In this document: piece after piece, positions 27,262-36,402 of the stretch
How the letters are laid out: every line of letters begins with the position of its first letter
How positions within the stretch are numbered: the first letter of the stretch is position 1
Source of the DNA: Sideroxydans sp.
GTDB lineage: Bacteria; Pseudomonadota; Gammaproteobacteria; Burkholderiales; Gallionellaceae
Reading direction: 5' to 3'
Length of the DNA: 57,161 bases
Assembly: GCA_013791855.1 (NCBI GenBank)
Contig: VMTA01000010.1
Coordinates: 1-57,161 of the forward strand
The notes under the pieces: generated by a model
Seen by the model: only the letters and a program-made list of their open reading frames with translations
What the model was told of the DNA's origin: nothing
The model's database searches: none
Made by a program: the position numbers and the translations under genes

Positions 27262-27334
27262 ATTTGCGCGGCGGTCGCAGCGCCAATACCACCACGGCGA
27301 CCACGATTGCGAGTATGAGCAGCTCGATGAACAT
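27260..27334 (-). CDS. Possible 24-aa single-pass membrane peptide
   Basis: A small reading frame with ATG 27334 and stop TAA 27260. It encodes MFIELLILAIVVAVVVLALR followed by PPRK. That is a perfect-looking hydrophobic helix with a positive C-terminal tail. A -10 (TAGAAT, 27364-27369 on the minus strand) followed by GACGCC sits about 23 nt upstream of the expected transcript-to-ATG distance. The Shine-Dalgarno is weak. Its 3' end abuts the terminator of the convergent PBP7-like gene, and it is divergent from nhaD. It may be a real small membrane protein or chance; conservation would decide. Confidence 0.35.
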   Translation of the reverse strand: MFIELLILAIVVAVVVLALRPPRK

Positions 27335-27363
27335 GTCGTGTCTTTCAGCAGGATACGGGCGTC

Positions 27364-27369
27364 ATTCTA
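27364..27369 (-). promoter_or_regulatory. Candidate -10 for the 24-aa peptide gene
   Basis: TAGAAT on the minus strand followed by GACGCC, giving a leader of about 23 nt. No clear -35 is present. Confidence 0.35.
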
Positions 27370-27404
27370 CGCCCCCGTGCTGCGATAAGAAGGCGCGCGT
27401 AAGG

Positions 27405-27410
27405 TACAAT
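27405..27410 (+). promoter_or_regulatory. Probable -10 of the nhaD promoter
   Basis: TACAAT followed by TCCGCG, 45 bp before the nhaD ATG and divergent from the small-peptide -10. Confidence 0.45.
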
Positions 27411-27455
27411 TCCGCGTCCAAAATTTTGTTGCCAGCATATCGCCGGAGGAATCCC

Positions 27456-28865
27456 ATGAATCGCCTGCTTGCCTTGTTCGCTCTCACACTCACCCCGCTA
27501 TTCGCCCACGCTTCCGGGGAAGGCATGCGCCTTGATCTGACCGGGCACTGGGTGGGGATCACCGCCTTGCTGTTGTTCTTCGTCGCTTATCTGGCGGTGA
27601 TGGCGGAAGAGTTCACGCATCTGCGCAAGTCCAAGCCGGTGATGCTGGCGGCGGGCATCATCTGGGGATTGATCGCCTGGTATTACCAGGGACACGACAT
27701 CCCGCATGTGGTGGAGGCTGCCCTCCGCCATAACCTTGAGGAATATGCCGAACTGATGCTGTTCCTGATCGTAGCGATGACCTACATCAATGCCATGGAT
27801 GAACGTAACGTGTTCGAGGCGCTGCGCTCCTGGCTGATCCGCAAGGGTTTCAGCTATCGCATGTTGTTCTGGGTGACCGGTGTGCTGGCATTCTTCATCT
27901 CGGCGGTGGCGGACAATCTGACCACTGCCCTGCTGATGGGCGCGGTGGTGACGGCGGTTGGCAAGGACAATCCGAAATTTGTGGTGCTGGCGCTGATCAA
28001 TGTGGTTGTCGCGGCCAATGCGGGCGGCGCGTTCTCACCGTTCGGCGACATCACCACGCTGATGGTGTGGCAGAAGAACATCATGGCCAGTAACGGCCAG
28101 ATCGGTTTCTGGACCTTCTTCAACCTGTTCCTGCCGTCGCTGATCAACTGGCTGATTCCCGCCATCGTCATGCACCTGTTCCTCGCCAGCGGCAAGCCGG
28201 AGGGCGGCGGAAAGATGATCGAGATGAAACGCGGCGCAATCCCTATCGCACTGTTGTTTCTGTTCACCATCGCGCTGGCGGTGAGCTTCCACAGTATGCT
28301 GAGTCTGCCGCCGGTGATCGGCATGCTGACCGGTATGGGGGTACTCAAGTTCTACGCCTTCTACCTGCGCAAAACCACCAGTGGCCGCGCGCAGAAGGAA
28401 GTCAGCGAGATTGGCAGCCCCGCCGCGTTCGACATCTATCGCGAGGTGGCGCGCAGCGAATGGGATACCTTGTTCTTCTTCTACGGCGTGGTGATGTGCG
28501 TGGGCGGCCTGGGTTTCATCGGCTATCTCGCCATGATCTCGGAAGTGATGTACGGCTCATGGGGCGCGACCAATGCCAACATCGCTGTGGGTGTGATCTC
28601 TGCCGTGGTGGATAACATCCCGGTCATGTTTGCCGTGCTCACCATGCAGCCTGACATGTCCATCGGCCAGTGGTTGCTGGTCACGCTGACTGCCGGCGTG
28701 GGCGGTTCGCTGCTGTCCATCGGTTCCGCGGCGGGTGTCGCGCTGATGGGGCAGGCGCGCGGTGTGTATACCTTCTTCGCCCATCTCAAGTGGACGCCGG
28801 TGATCGCACTGGGTTATGCAGGCAGTATCGCCACGCATCTGGCTTTCAATCACGCCCTGTTTTGA
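27456..28865 (+). CDS. nhaD: NhaD-type Na+/H+ antiporter
   Basis: An inner-membrane sodium/proton exchanger of the ion-transporter superfamily. The ATG at 27456 follows GGAGG at good spacing and gives 469 aa with an N-terminal signal-like segment (LLALFALTLTPLFAHA) and many membrane helices. Family stretches include FLIVAMTYINAMDERNVFEA, SAVADNLTTALLMGA and NAGGAFSPFGDITTLMVW. The reading frame open upstream of this ATG is not used. The stop overlaps the tamA start by one base (TGATG). Confidence 0.93.
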   Translation: MNRLLALFALTLTPLFAHASGEGMRLDLTGHWVGITALLLFFVAYLAVMAEEFTHLRKSKPVMLAAGIIWGLIAWYYQGHDIPHVVEAALRHNLEEYAELMLFLIVAMTYINAMDERNVFEALRSWLIRKGFSYRMLFWVTGVLAFFISAVADNLTTALLMGAVVTAVGKDNPKFVVLALINVVVAANAGGAFSPFGDITTLMVWQKNIMASNGQIGFWTFFNLFLPSLINWLIPAIVMHLFLASGKPEGGGKMIEMKRGAIPIALLFLFTIALAVSFHSMLSLPPVIGMLTGMGVLKFYAFYLRKTTSGRAQKEVSEIGSPAAFDIYREVARSEWDTLFFFYGVVMCVGGLGFIGYLAMISEVMYGSWGATNANIAVGVISAVVDNIPVMFAVLTMQPDMSIGQWLLVTLTAGVGGSLLSIGSAAGVALMGQARGVYTFFAHLKWTPVIALGYAGSIATHLAFNHALF

Positions 28866-30634
28866 TGGAATGTGAGTCTCCCTTGTGCCGGCGACAGCCG
28901 GCTTGGCGACGATGGCTGATGACACTGTTCATCGCCGCATGGGGGACGCCGTTGTTTGCCGCCAGCGGTATGCCGGCTGCTGTGATCGATGTGCCGGATG
29001 AACTGCGGCCATTGCTGAAGCAACATTTCAAACTGCCCGAAGCATTGCTGGAATCCGAATCCGAGCGCGGTGTGTTCGTGCGTCGCGCCCAGCGCGAGAT
29101 TCCGGAACTGCTGGCGACGGAAGGTTATTTCTCTGCCCAAGTGAGTTTGCGTTCGGTGAACAAGGCCGGTGTCGTGGATCTGCAGGTGTTGCCCGGCAAG
29201 CGCACCACAGTCGTGCGACTGGACATCGAGTTGCTGGGTGATCTGCCGCAGAGCGCCGCAGCGCGTGCACAACGGATCCGCAATGCTTGGCCGTTGCAGG
29301 TCGGGCAACCTTTCCGCTCCGAGGCATGGGATCGCGCCAAGACAGAGTTGCTGGCAAGTGTGGCCAGTGAAGATTATGCCGCCGCGCGCATGGTGAGCAG
29401 CGCGGCCGAAGTCGATGTCGAGCGCGCGGTGGCGAGTCTGCGTGTGGTGATCGATTCAGGGCCGCGTTATCTGTTCGGTGCGCTGCAAGTGCGCGGACTG
29501 GAGCGCTACGAACCGTTACTGATCGAACGCCATGCCACCTTCAAACCCGGCCAGCCTTATCGGCGCAGCCTGCTGCTGGAATTCCAGACGCAGTTGCAGA
29601 AGCTGCCGCAATTCAGCTCCATCATCGTGAATCTCGATACCGCCAAAGCAGGCGAAAACGGCGCGCAGACGGTGCGCACTGCGCCGGTGCAGGTGCAAGT
29701 GGTGGAAGCGAAGTCGCGCAAGGTCTCGGTCGGTATCGGTTACAGCACCAACCACGGTGTGCGCAATGAATTGAATTACCAGAGCTACAACTTCCTTGAT
29801 CAGGCCTGGACGCTGAGTAGTGCCGCCGTGGTGGAGCAGAATCGGCAGAACATCGCTCTGGCGCTCGACACACCGCCCAATCCGTTGGGATACCGATTGC
29901 TGTGGCGCGCCAGCGGCGAGCGCACCGACATCCAGGAACTGGTCACACGGCGCGACAAGTTTGGCGTCACGCGCACACGCAACCTGTTTGGTATCGAGAC
30001 CGGTATCAGCCTCAACTGGCAGCAGGAACGTCGCCTGCCGACCGGCGGTATCAACGAGACCGACCAGGCGCTGGTGCTCGATTGGCACTGGTATCGGCGT
30101 ATGGTGGATGACCCATTGGCCCCGACGGAAGGCGAGTTGACCGAGATCAGGATCGGCAGTGCCAGCAAGTCGTTCGCTTCGGATCAGGATTTTGTGCGCA
30201 GCTATGCGCGTCATCAGTCCTGGTTCCCGCTGACTGCGCAGGATGTGCTGACCCTGCGTGCCGAGGCGGGCTATACCGCTTCCAAATCGCGCCTCGGTAT
30301 CCCGCAGGAATACCTGTTCCGCGTCGGCGGCACGCAGACCGTGCGCGGATTCGCCTATCAGAGCATCGGTTTCCAGGAAGGCGGCGCGGTGGTGGGCGGA
30401 CGGGCGATGAGCACGCTGAGCGCCGAATACACCCACTGGTTCGGCAACTGGGGGGCGGCGATGTTCGTCGACGCCGGCGCTGCAGCGGATACCGCGCCGA
30501 CTTTGCAGTGGTATCGCGGTCACGGCTTCGGTGCGCGCTGGCGCAGTCCAGTCGGCCCGCTGGCGTTGGATGCGGCGCGCGGACAGGGTGAGCCGGGCAC
30601 GCGCATACACTTCGCGATCGCGGTGGCGTTCTGA
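28865..30634 (+). CDS. tamA: Outer-membrane translocation/assembly protein TamA
   Basis: BamA-superfamily outer-membrane protein that works with TamB in outer-membrane biogenesis. From ATG 28865 it is 589 aa: an N-terminal signal region (cleavage probably after LFAASG, with a second possible ATG at MTLFIAAWG), POTRA domains (about 35-270) and a C-terminal 16-strand beta barrel. The L6-loop motif VRGF is present (TQTVRGFAYQS), and the last residue is Phe, as for outer-membrane barrels. It overlaps nhaD and tamB by one base each, so all three are probably cotranscribed. Confidence 0.93.
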   Translation: MECESPLCRRQPAWRRWLMTLFIAAWGTPLFAASGMPAAVIDVPDELRPLLKQHFKLPEALLESESERGVFVRRAQREIPELLATEGYFSAQVSLRSVNKAGVVDLQVLPGKRTTVVRLDIELLGDLPQSAAARAQRIRNAWPLQVGQPFRSEAWDRAKTELLASVASEDYAAARMVSSAAEVDVERAVASLRVVIDSGPRYLFGALQVRGLERYEPLLIERHATFKPGQPYRRSLLLEFQTQLQKLPQFSSIIVNLDTAKAGENGAQTVRTAPVQVQVVEAKSRKVSVGIGYSTNHGVRNELNYQSYNFLDQAWTLSSAAVVEQNRQNIALALDTPPNPLGYRLLWRASGERTDIQELVTRRDKFGVTRTRNLFGIETGISLNWQQERRLPTGGINETDQALVLDWHWYRRMVDDPLAPTEGELTEIRIGSASKSFASDQDFVRSYARHQSWFPLTAQDVLTLRAEAGYTASKSRLGIPQEYLFRVGGTQTVRGFAYQSIGFQEGGAVVGGRAMSTLSAEYTHWFGNWGAAMFVDAGAAADTAPTLQWYRGHGFGARWRSPVGPLALDAARGQGEPGTRIHFAIAVAF

Positions 30635-33600
30635 TGGTCATCAAACGCCTCACGCCTTCGTTGCGTCAGTTGCTGTGGTTGGCGGTGTTCACGCCGCCGG
30701 CGCTGCTCTCTGTCGCGGGGAGTTGGATGCTGGGCACGCGATCCGGATTGATCTGGGTCAGCAGCGCCGTGCAACAGTACAGCGGCGATATGCTGGAGAT
30801 CGATGGGGAGCACGGCACGCTCCTGAAGAACTTCGGTATGCGGCATGTAGTGCTGCGCGGAGAAGGTTGGCGCGTCTCCTTGAGTGATGTGGAAGTGCAA
30901 TGGCGACCGGCCGCTTTGCTGCGCGGTGAATTGCATGTTCTGCAACTGCAGGTGAAAGATGTGGATGTGCTCAGCTTGCCATCGGATCAGGCGGCGACAT
31001 TGCCCGCCAGCCTGGTCCTGCCGCTGGATATCAAAGTGGATCAGATGGATGTCGTCGCCGTGCGTGTGGCGAGCAGCGAAGATGGCCCGCCGGATATTCA
31101 GGCTGACACTGTGCAGGCGCGTTTCAGTGCGGACCGGAGCGGCCATCGTTTGCAGGTGGTGAGTGCACGTACTGCTTATGGCGACCTAGTCGCCACCGCA
31201 AACATCGCGCCGCAAATGCCCTATGCGGTGCAGGCGACCGCCTCACTGCAAACCAAAGTGCCGATGAACGCAAGCTACCAAGTCGAGATCGCGGGTGATC
31301 TGCAGCATCTGGATGTGCTGCTGAACGGCAACGGCGAGGGCATGGAACTGCAAGGGAGTGCGCAGCTATTGCCGCTGGCCGGTGTGCCGTTGGCGCATGC
31401 TCGAATCGATTTCAAAGGTCTGGCAACAAGTTGGCTGGACGCGGAAGCACCGCCGGCGCGACTCAGTGGCCGGCTCGAATTGCGCGGCACCAAGCAGGAA
31501 CAACTCGAAGGTTCATTGTCTATCGAGAATAAGCAATACGCCCCGCTGGATAAAGCAGGCTTGCCACTGCGAAGCCTGCAAGCGCGCCTGCGTTGGTCGG
31601 AGCGTTACTGGCAACTTTACGATGTGCAAGCGCGTATCGGCAACACCGGTCGTGTGAGCGGCGAACTGGATTGGCGTCCGCAGTCGGGGCAGGGGGCGAT
31701 GCGACTGCAGGTGAGTAGTTTCGATCCGCGCGCCGTCGACAGCCGCGCACCGCAATTGGATTTGCAAGGCGAGATCGCGTTGGGCAGCACCGGCAGTGAA
31801 CAGCAGGCGCGCGTGGATCTTGCCGACGGTGGATTCATCATCGACGGCAGTTTGCATAGGCGCGGCGAGATCATCACCTTGCATGCCTTGCGCTTCGCAA
31901 GGGGGGATACCGAACTGGTCGGGGAGGGAGAGCTGAAGCTGGATCGCGTGCACTCGTTCCGCTTCGACAGCCGTCTGCGCAGGCTGGATCTGAGCGATTT
32001 CATCGACAGTGCACCGACCGATCTGAATGCCGTGCTGCATGCCTCGGGCAGTTTGATGCCGGAGCCTGAAGTGGCGCTCGATTTTGAATTGGAGCAGAGC
32101 CGTTTTTCGCGCTATGGCATCGACGGCAGCGGACAGTTGCACTTCAGCGGCAAGCAAAAGGCGGATGGCGAGATCGAACTGCGCATCGGCGACAACACGC
32201 TCAATGCCGAGCTGGCCTATGGCACGGCAGCGGACTATTTCAGGTTGATGCTGGATGCGCCAAAACTGGCGCAACTGGGCGGGGCGATGCAGGGGCAATT
32301 GTCCGGTCAGGCCGAACTGCTCGGCAGTCTGGCGGAACCAACCATCAATTTCACACTGGGCGGCATCAATCTGGCATTGCCTGATAGCGGCAGTATCGAA
32401 CAGATCGATGCGGGTGGACGATACGACAAGCAGATGCTGGCATTGCAACTGACTGCCTCCGGGGTGCGTAGCAAAAGCGGCATGGGCATGACGGCGTTGC
32501 GTGTGGAAGTTGACGGGAGTCGTGCGCAACACACCTTGCAGGGCACCGCCGATCTGACCAGCAACGAGCAAGCGCTGGGACGTTGGCATTTTGAAAGCAG
32601 CGGCGGCTTGGCCGAGACGGATGCAGCATGGCAATGGCTGGGCAATCTGGATGCGCTGGAAGCGGATGGTGTCTTGCCGCTGCATTTGCAAGCGCCGACG
32701 AAACTGTCCCTTGCGCCGGGCAAGGTGCAGTTGGGCACAGCACGCTTCGCGCTCGGTGGTGGAGAAGTCACCTTGCAGGACACGCAGTGGGCGCAGCAAA
32801 GTTGGCACAGTGCAGGGCGTTTCAGTGGACTGGGCGTGCGGGCAGTGAATCTGCACCAGCTCACGCCGTCATCATCTGCCTTCGACACGCTGCGCTTCGG
32901 CGGCGATTGGGATATCACTTCGGATACGCACTGGCAAGGACACGCCAATATCAAGCGTGAGAGCGGCGACCTGATGGTCGATGCGCAAAGCGGGCAGAAG
33001 TTGGGATTGAACGAGCTGAGTCTGGCGATCGGCGTCGTGCAGGATGTGTTGTCGCTGCAGTTGGATGCGAGTGGAACGCGTCTGGGTGATGTGGTGGCGC
33101 AGGTCAAACTGCCGTTGTCGCTGCGGGAAGGGCGCTGGACCGTGCTGAACGACGCGCCGCTGGCCGGTCGTGTGTCATTGCATGGCGAGGATCTGACTTG
33201 GATCGGTCCGGTGTTGCACGAGAACCTGCAAAGCGGCGGTAGCTTAACGCTGGATGCGGATCTGCGCGGCACCTTTGGTGTGCCGCGTCTGCAAGGTAGT
33301 GTGCAGGGAGATGGTTTGCGCGTGGCCTTGTTGGATCAGGGCGTGAATCTGGAGCAAGGCAGCTTGCGCGCCCGTTTGGATGTGAACGATGTGCAGATCG
33401 AGAAACTGGAATTCGTCGCGCCGTATCTGCCTAAGCCAGACGACAAGTTGCTGGACGAATACAGATTACCGGGTTCTGCCGGTAAGTTGAGTGCAAGCGG
33501 ACGCATCGATCTGGAAGGGAGCGATAGCGATTTGCAGGTTCGCGCGCAGTCGCTGCCGCTGGCGCAACGCGCTGACCGTTGGTTGATCGTCTCCGGCGAG

Positions 33601-34452
33601 GGACATGTCGGTTACGCCAGTCGCACCCTGAGTTTGCGCGGCGATATCCGCGCCGATGCGGGATTGTTGGCGCAGATCGAAACAGGCAAGCCGCGCTGGT
33701 CGGATGATGTGAAGCTCAGCGGGCAGTCCGAGCGTGAAAAAGACGCGCTGGCCTACGATATCGATGCTGGCTTCGATCTGGGCGAGCATTTCTATGTGCG
33801 CACGGCAGGATTGGAATCGCGTCTCATTGGCCAGTTGCGTTTGCAAGGCGAGGCGGGCTCACCCTTGCAAGCCACCGGCATCATCGCCACGCAGGATGGC
33901 GTGTTCAATGCCTACGGACAGCGGCTGACGGTCGAACGGGGTATGGTGAACTTCCAGGGGCCGCCGGATGATCCGGGTTTGAATATCCTCGCGCTGCGCA
34001 AAGGACTCAGTGTCGAGGCCGGCCTGGAGGTGACAGGCACTGCACGCCATCCGGTCTTCAGGCTGGTTTCCACGCCTGCCGTGCCGGATGCTGAGAAGCT
34101 GTCCTGGATCGTGCTCGGCCGTGTGCCGGAAAGCGGCAGTATCGATTCCTCCCTTCTGCTCGCGGCGGCAGGCAACCTGCTGGGCGGCCAGTCGGTCGGC
34201 CAGCTGGGACGCAGTCTGGGTGTGGATGAATTGTCATTGCGGCAGAGCGAGACGGGCGATGCGCTGCAGAGTCAAGTGTTCACCGTCGGCAAACGGCTGT
34301 CGTCCCGGGCCTACCTCAGTTACGAGCAGGGTTTGTCCGATGTCGGCGGGCTGACCAAGTTCAGCTATACCCTTACCCCGCGTATCACACTCATTACCCG
34401 CACCGGTACCGAGGACGCGATTGATCTGTTCTATTCCTTCCGTTTCTACTGA
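30634..34452 (+). CDS. tamB: Translocation and assembly module protein TamB
   Basis: A 1272-aa AsmA/Tic236-type bridge protein, anchored in the inner membrane by an N-terminal helix (about 12-32) and crossing the periplasm as a long beta groove that moves phospholipids or assists barrel assembly. The body is repetitive and rich in LxLxG beta strands. The C-terminal DUF490 domain is clear, with TGIIATQDGVFNAYGQ, SWIVLGRVPESG and a final FYSFRFY. The ATG overlaps the tamA stop by one base. The tamA-tamB order is conserved in proteobacteria. Confidence 0.94.
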   Translation: MVIKRLTPSLRQLLWLAVFTPPALLSVAGSWMLGTRSGLIWVSSAVQQYSGDMLEIDGEHGTLLKNFGMRHVVLRGEGWRVSLSDVEVQWRPAALLRGELHVLQLQVKDVDVLSLPSDQAATLPASLVLPLDIKVDQMDVVAVRVASSEDGPPDIQADTVQARFSADRSGHRLQVVSARTAYGDLVATANIAPQMPYAVQATASLQTKVPMNASYQVEIAGDLQHLDVLLNGNGEGMELQGSAQLLPLAGVPLAHARIDFKGLATSWLDAEAPPARLSGRLELRGTKQEQLEGSLSIENKQYAPLDKAGLPLRSLQARLRWSERYWQLYDVQARIGNTGRVSGELDWRPQSGQGAMRLQVSSFDPRAVDSRAPQLDLQGEIALGSTGSEQQARVDLADGGFIIDGSLHRRGEIITLHALRFARGDTELVGEGELKLDRVHSFRFDSRLRRLDLSDFIDSAPTDLNAVLHASGSLMPEPEVALDFELEQSRFSRYGIDGSGQLHFSGKQKADGEIELRIGDNTLNAELAYGTAADYFRLMLDAPKLAQLGGAMQGQLSGQAELLGSLAEPTINFTLGGINLALPDSGSIEQIDAGGRYDKQMLALQLTASGVRSKSGMGMTALRVEVDGSRAQHTLQGTADLTSNEQALGRWHFESSGGLAETDAAWQWLGNLDALEADGVLPLHLQAPTKLSLAPGKVQLGTARFALGGGEVTLQDTQWAQQSWHSAGRFSGLGVRAVNLHQLTPSSSAFDTLRFGGDWDITSDTHWQGHANIKRESGDLMVDAQSGQKLGLNELSLAIGVVQDVLSLQLDASGTRLGDVVAQVKLPLSLREGRWTVLNDAPLAGRVSLHGEDLTWIGPVLHENLQSGGSLTLDADLRGTFGVPRLQGSVQGDGLRVALLDQGVNLEQGSLRARLDVNDVQIEKLEFVAPYLPKPDDKLLDEYRLPGSAGKLSASGRIDLEGSDSDLQVRAQSLPLAQRADRWLIVSGEGHVGYASRTLSLRGDIRADAGLLAQIETGKPRWSDDVKLSGQSEREKDALAYDIDAGFDLGEHFYVRTAGLESRLIGQLRLQGEAGSPLQATGIIATQDGVFNAYGQRLTVERGMVNFQGPPDDPGLNILALRKGLSVEAGLEVTGTARHPVFRLVSTPAVPDAEKLSWIVLGRVPESGSIDSSLLLAAAGNLLGGQSVGQLGRSLGVDELSLRQSETGDALQSQVFTVGKRLSSRAYLSYEQGLSDVGGLTKFSYTLTPRITLITRTGTEDAIDLFYSFRFY

Positions 34453-34535
34453 GCAGGCGCGGACTTGATTTATCCGGCCGCCTCTGTTCAAATCGCGCCA
34501 ACGTTTTAATAATCCTTTAACAATGGAAATGAATA

Positions 34536-34853
34536 ATGATGAAACCCGCAAAAGTAGTTGAGGCTTTGGCGGCGCTGGCGCAGACCACACGGCTGGCGAT
34601 CTTCCGCTTGTTGGTGGGTGTCGGGCCGGAAGGGATGGCCGCCGGGCAGATCGCGCAGAAGCTGAAGGTGTCACCGGCGACGCTGTCTTTCCATTTCAAG
34701 ACACTGAGCCACGCCGGGTTGGTGGAAAGCAGGCAGGAAGGAAGGTTCGTGTATTACGCGGCGAACTTCACGGTGATGAACGGCATGGTGGATTACCTGA
34801 CCGAGAATTGTTGCGGTGGCGCGGATTGCGGCATCGGCGACAAAACATGTTAA
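34536..34853 (+). CDS. arsR: ArsR-family arsenite-responsive repressor
   Basis: A 105-aa winged-helix repressor heading the arsenic operon. The recognition helix region is VSPATLSFHFKTLSHAGLV. It lacks the ELCVC site of the E. coli plasmid ArsR. Instead the C-terminal tail carries C92, C93, C98 and C105 (ENCCGGADCG...), resembling the C-terminal As(III) site of Acidithiobacillus ArsR. GGAAAT precedes the start; two adjacent ATGs are possible. The 83-bp upstream region has AT-rich sequence (TTTTAATAATCC) that could hold the operator; I could not define it exactly. Confidence 0.93.
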   Translation: MMKPAKVVEALAALAQTTRLAIFRLLVGVGPEGMAAGQIAQKLKVSPATLSFHFKTLSHAGLVESRQEGRFVYYAANFTVMNGMVDYLTENCCGGADCGIGDKTC

Positions 34854-34870
34854 ACACAAAGGAAATGAAA

Positions 34871-35368
34871 ATGAGCGAAAAGACTTACAACGTATTGGTG
34901 TTGTGCACCGGCAATTCCGCCCGCAGCATCCTGGGTGAAGTGTTGTTCAACAAACTCGGCAAAGGTCGCTTCAAGGCCTACAGCGCGGGCAGCAAACCAG
35001 CAGGTCAGATCAATCCGGGTGCGCTGGAATGGATGCAGGCCAATGACTTCAGCACCGAAGGCTTGCGCAGCAAGAGCTGGGACGAGTTCTCCGCCCCCGG
35101 CGCGCCGGAGTTCGATTTCGTGTTCACCGTGTGCGACAATGCGGCGGGCGAAGTCTGTCCGGTCTGGTACGGTTCGCCGATGACCGCGCACTGGGGCATC
35201 CCCGACCCGGCGCATGTCGAAGGCGACGAAGCGCGCCGCGCGGCCTTCAACAAAGCGGCCGACCAATTGACGCGCCGTATCCAGTTGTTCCTGAGCCTAC
35301 CCATCGACAAGCTGGACAAGCTGACCCTCAAAGAGAAGATGAACGAGATCGGGCGCAGCAAGGACTGA
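34871..35368 (+). CDS. arsC: Arsenate reductase, low-molecular-weight phosphatase type
   Basis: Reduces arsenate to arsenite for export. The 165-aa protein has the phosphatase-like loop VLCTGNSARS with C12 and R18, the redox pair C88 and C96 in FTVCDNAAGEVCPVW, and the acid D112 in IPDPAH. This arrangement fits the thioredoxin- or glutathione-coupled LMW-PTP family, not the glutaredoxin-linked ArsC of E. coli. ATG 34871 is chosen because AAGGAAA is correctly spaced; ATG 34865 is too close to it. Starts 17 bp after arsR. Confidence 0.95.
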   Translation: MSEKTYNVLVLCTGNSARSILGEVLFNKLGKGRFKAYSAGSKPAGQINPGALEWMQANDFSTEGLRSKSWDEFSAPGAPEFDFVFTVCDNAAGEVCPVWYGSPMTAHWGIPDPAHVEGDEARRAAFNKAADQLTRRIQLFLSLPIDKLDKLTLKEKMNEIGRSKD

Positions 35369-35372
35369 TGGT

Positions 35373-36401
35373 ATGAGCATCTTCGAGCGTTACCTGACCG
35401 TATGGGTCTTCCTGTGCATCGTGATCGGCGTGCTGCTGGGGCAGTTCATGCCCGCGCCGTTCCAGTGGCTGGGCGGGCTGGAGATCGCCAAGGTCAACAT
35501 CCCGGTCGGTCTGCTGATCTGGGTGATGATCATCCCCATGCTGCTACGCATCGATTTTGGCGCGTTGAACGAGGTGAAGAAGCACTGGCGCGGCATCGGC
35601 GTCACCCTGTTCGTGAACTGGGCTGTCAAACCGTTCTCGATGGCCTTGCTCGGCTGGCTGTTTATCCGTCATCTGTTCGCACCGTATCTGCCCGCGGAAC
35701 AGCTTGATAGTTACATCGCCGGTCTGATCCTGCTGGCCGCCGCACCCTGCACGGCGATGGTGTTCGTGTGGAGCCGGCTGGTGAACGGCGAGCCGTTGTT
35801 CACGCTGTCGCAGGTCGCGCTCAATGACACCATCATGATCTTCGCCTTCGCGCCGCTGGTGGCGCTGCTGCTGGGCATCTCGTCCATCATCGTGCCGTGG
35901 GACACCTTGCTCACTTCGGTGCTGCTTTACATCGTTATCCCGGTGGTGCTGGCACAACTGTGGCGCAAGTGGCTGCTGGCGCGCGGTGAAGCCGCGTTGC
36001 AGCGCACGCTGGAGGCGCTGGGTCCGTTATCCATCTCGGCCTTGTTGCTGACGCTGGTGCTGCTGTTCGCATTCCAGGGAGAGGCCATCGTCGAGCAGCC
36101 GCTGATCATCGCCATGCTTGCCGTGCCGATCACCATCCAGGTGTACTTCAACTCCGCGTTGGCTTACTGGTTGAACAAGCGTGCGGGTGAGGCGCATTGT
36201 GTAGCCGGCCCCTCGGCGCTGATCGGTGCCAGCAACTTCTTCGAGCTGGCCGTCGCGGCCGCCATCAGCCTGTTCGGATTCCAGTCCGGTGCGGCGCTGG
36301 CCACCGTGGTCGGTGTGCTGATCGAGGTGCCGGTGATGTTGTCGGTGGTGTATCTGGTGAAGCGCAGCCAGGGGTGGTACGAAGTGTCAGGAAAACACTG
36401 A
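35373..36401 (+). CDS. acr3: Arsenite efflux permease Acr3
   Basis: Acr3 expels arsenite driven by proton-motive force. The 342-aa protein has about ten membrane helices. The essential Cys is C126 in LAAAPCTAMVFVWS, and the SNFFELAVAAAIS motif supplies the conserved Glu. It follows arsC by 4 bp and is followed by the ArsP-like gene after 1 bp. This is Acr3, not the unrelated ArsB family. Confidence 0.96.
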   Translation: MSIFERYLTVWVFLCIVIGVLLGQFMPAPFQWLGGLEIAKVNIPVGLLIWVMIIPMLLRIDFGALNEVKKHWRGIGVTLFVNWAVKPFSMALLGWLFIRHLFAPYLPAEQLDSYIAGLILLAAAPCTAMVFVWSRLVNGEPLFTLSQVALNDTIMIFAFAPLVALLLGISSIIVPWDTLLTSVLLYIVIPVVLAQLWRKWLLARGEAALQRTLEALGPLSISALLLTLVLLFAFQGEAIVEQPLIIAMLAVPITIQVYFNSALAYWLNKRAGEAHCVAGPSALIGASNFFELAVAAAISLFGFQSGAALATVVGVLIEVPVMLSVVYLVKRSQGWYEVSGKH

Positions 36402-36402
36402 T

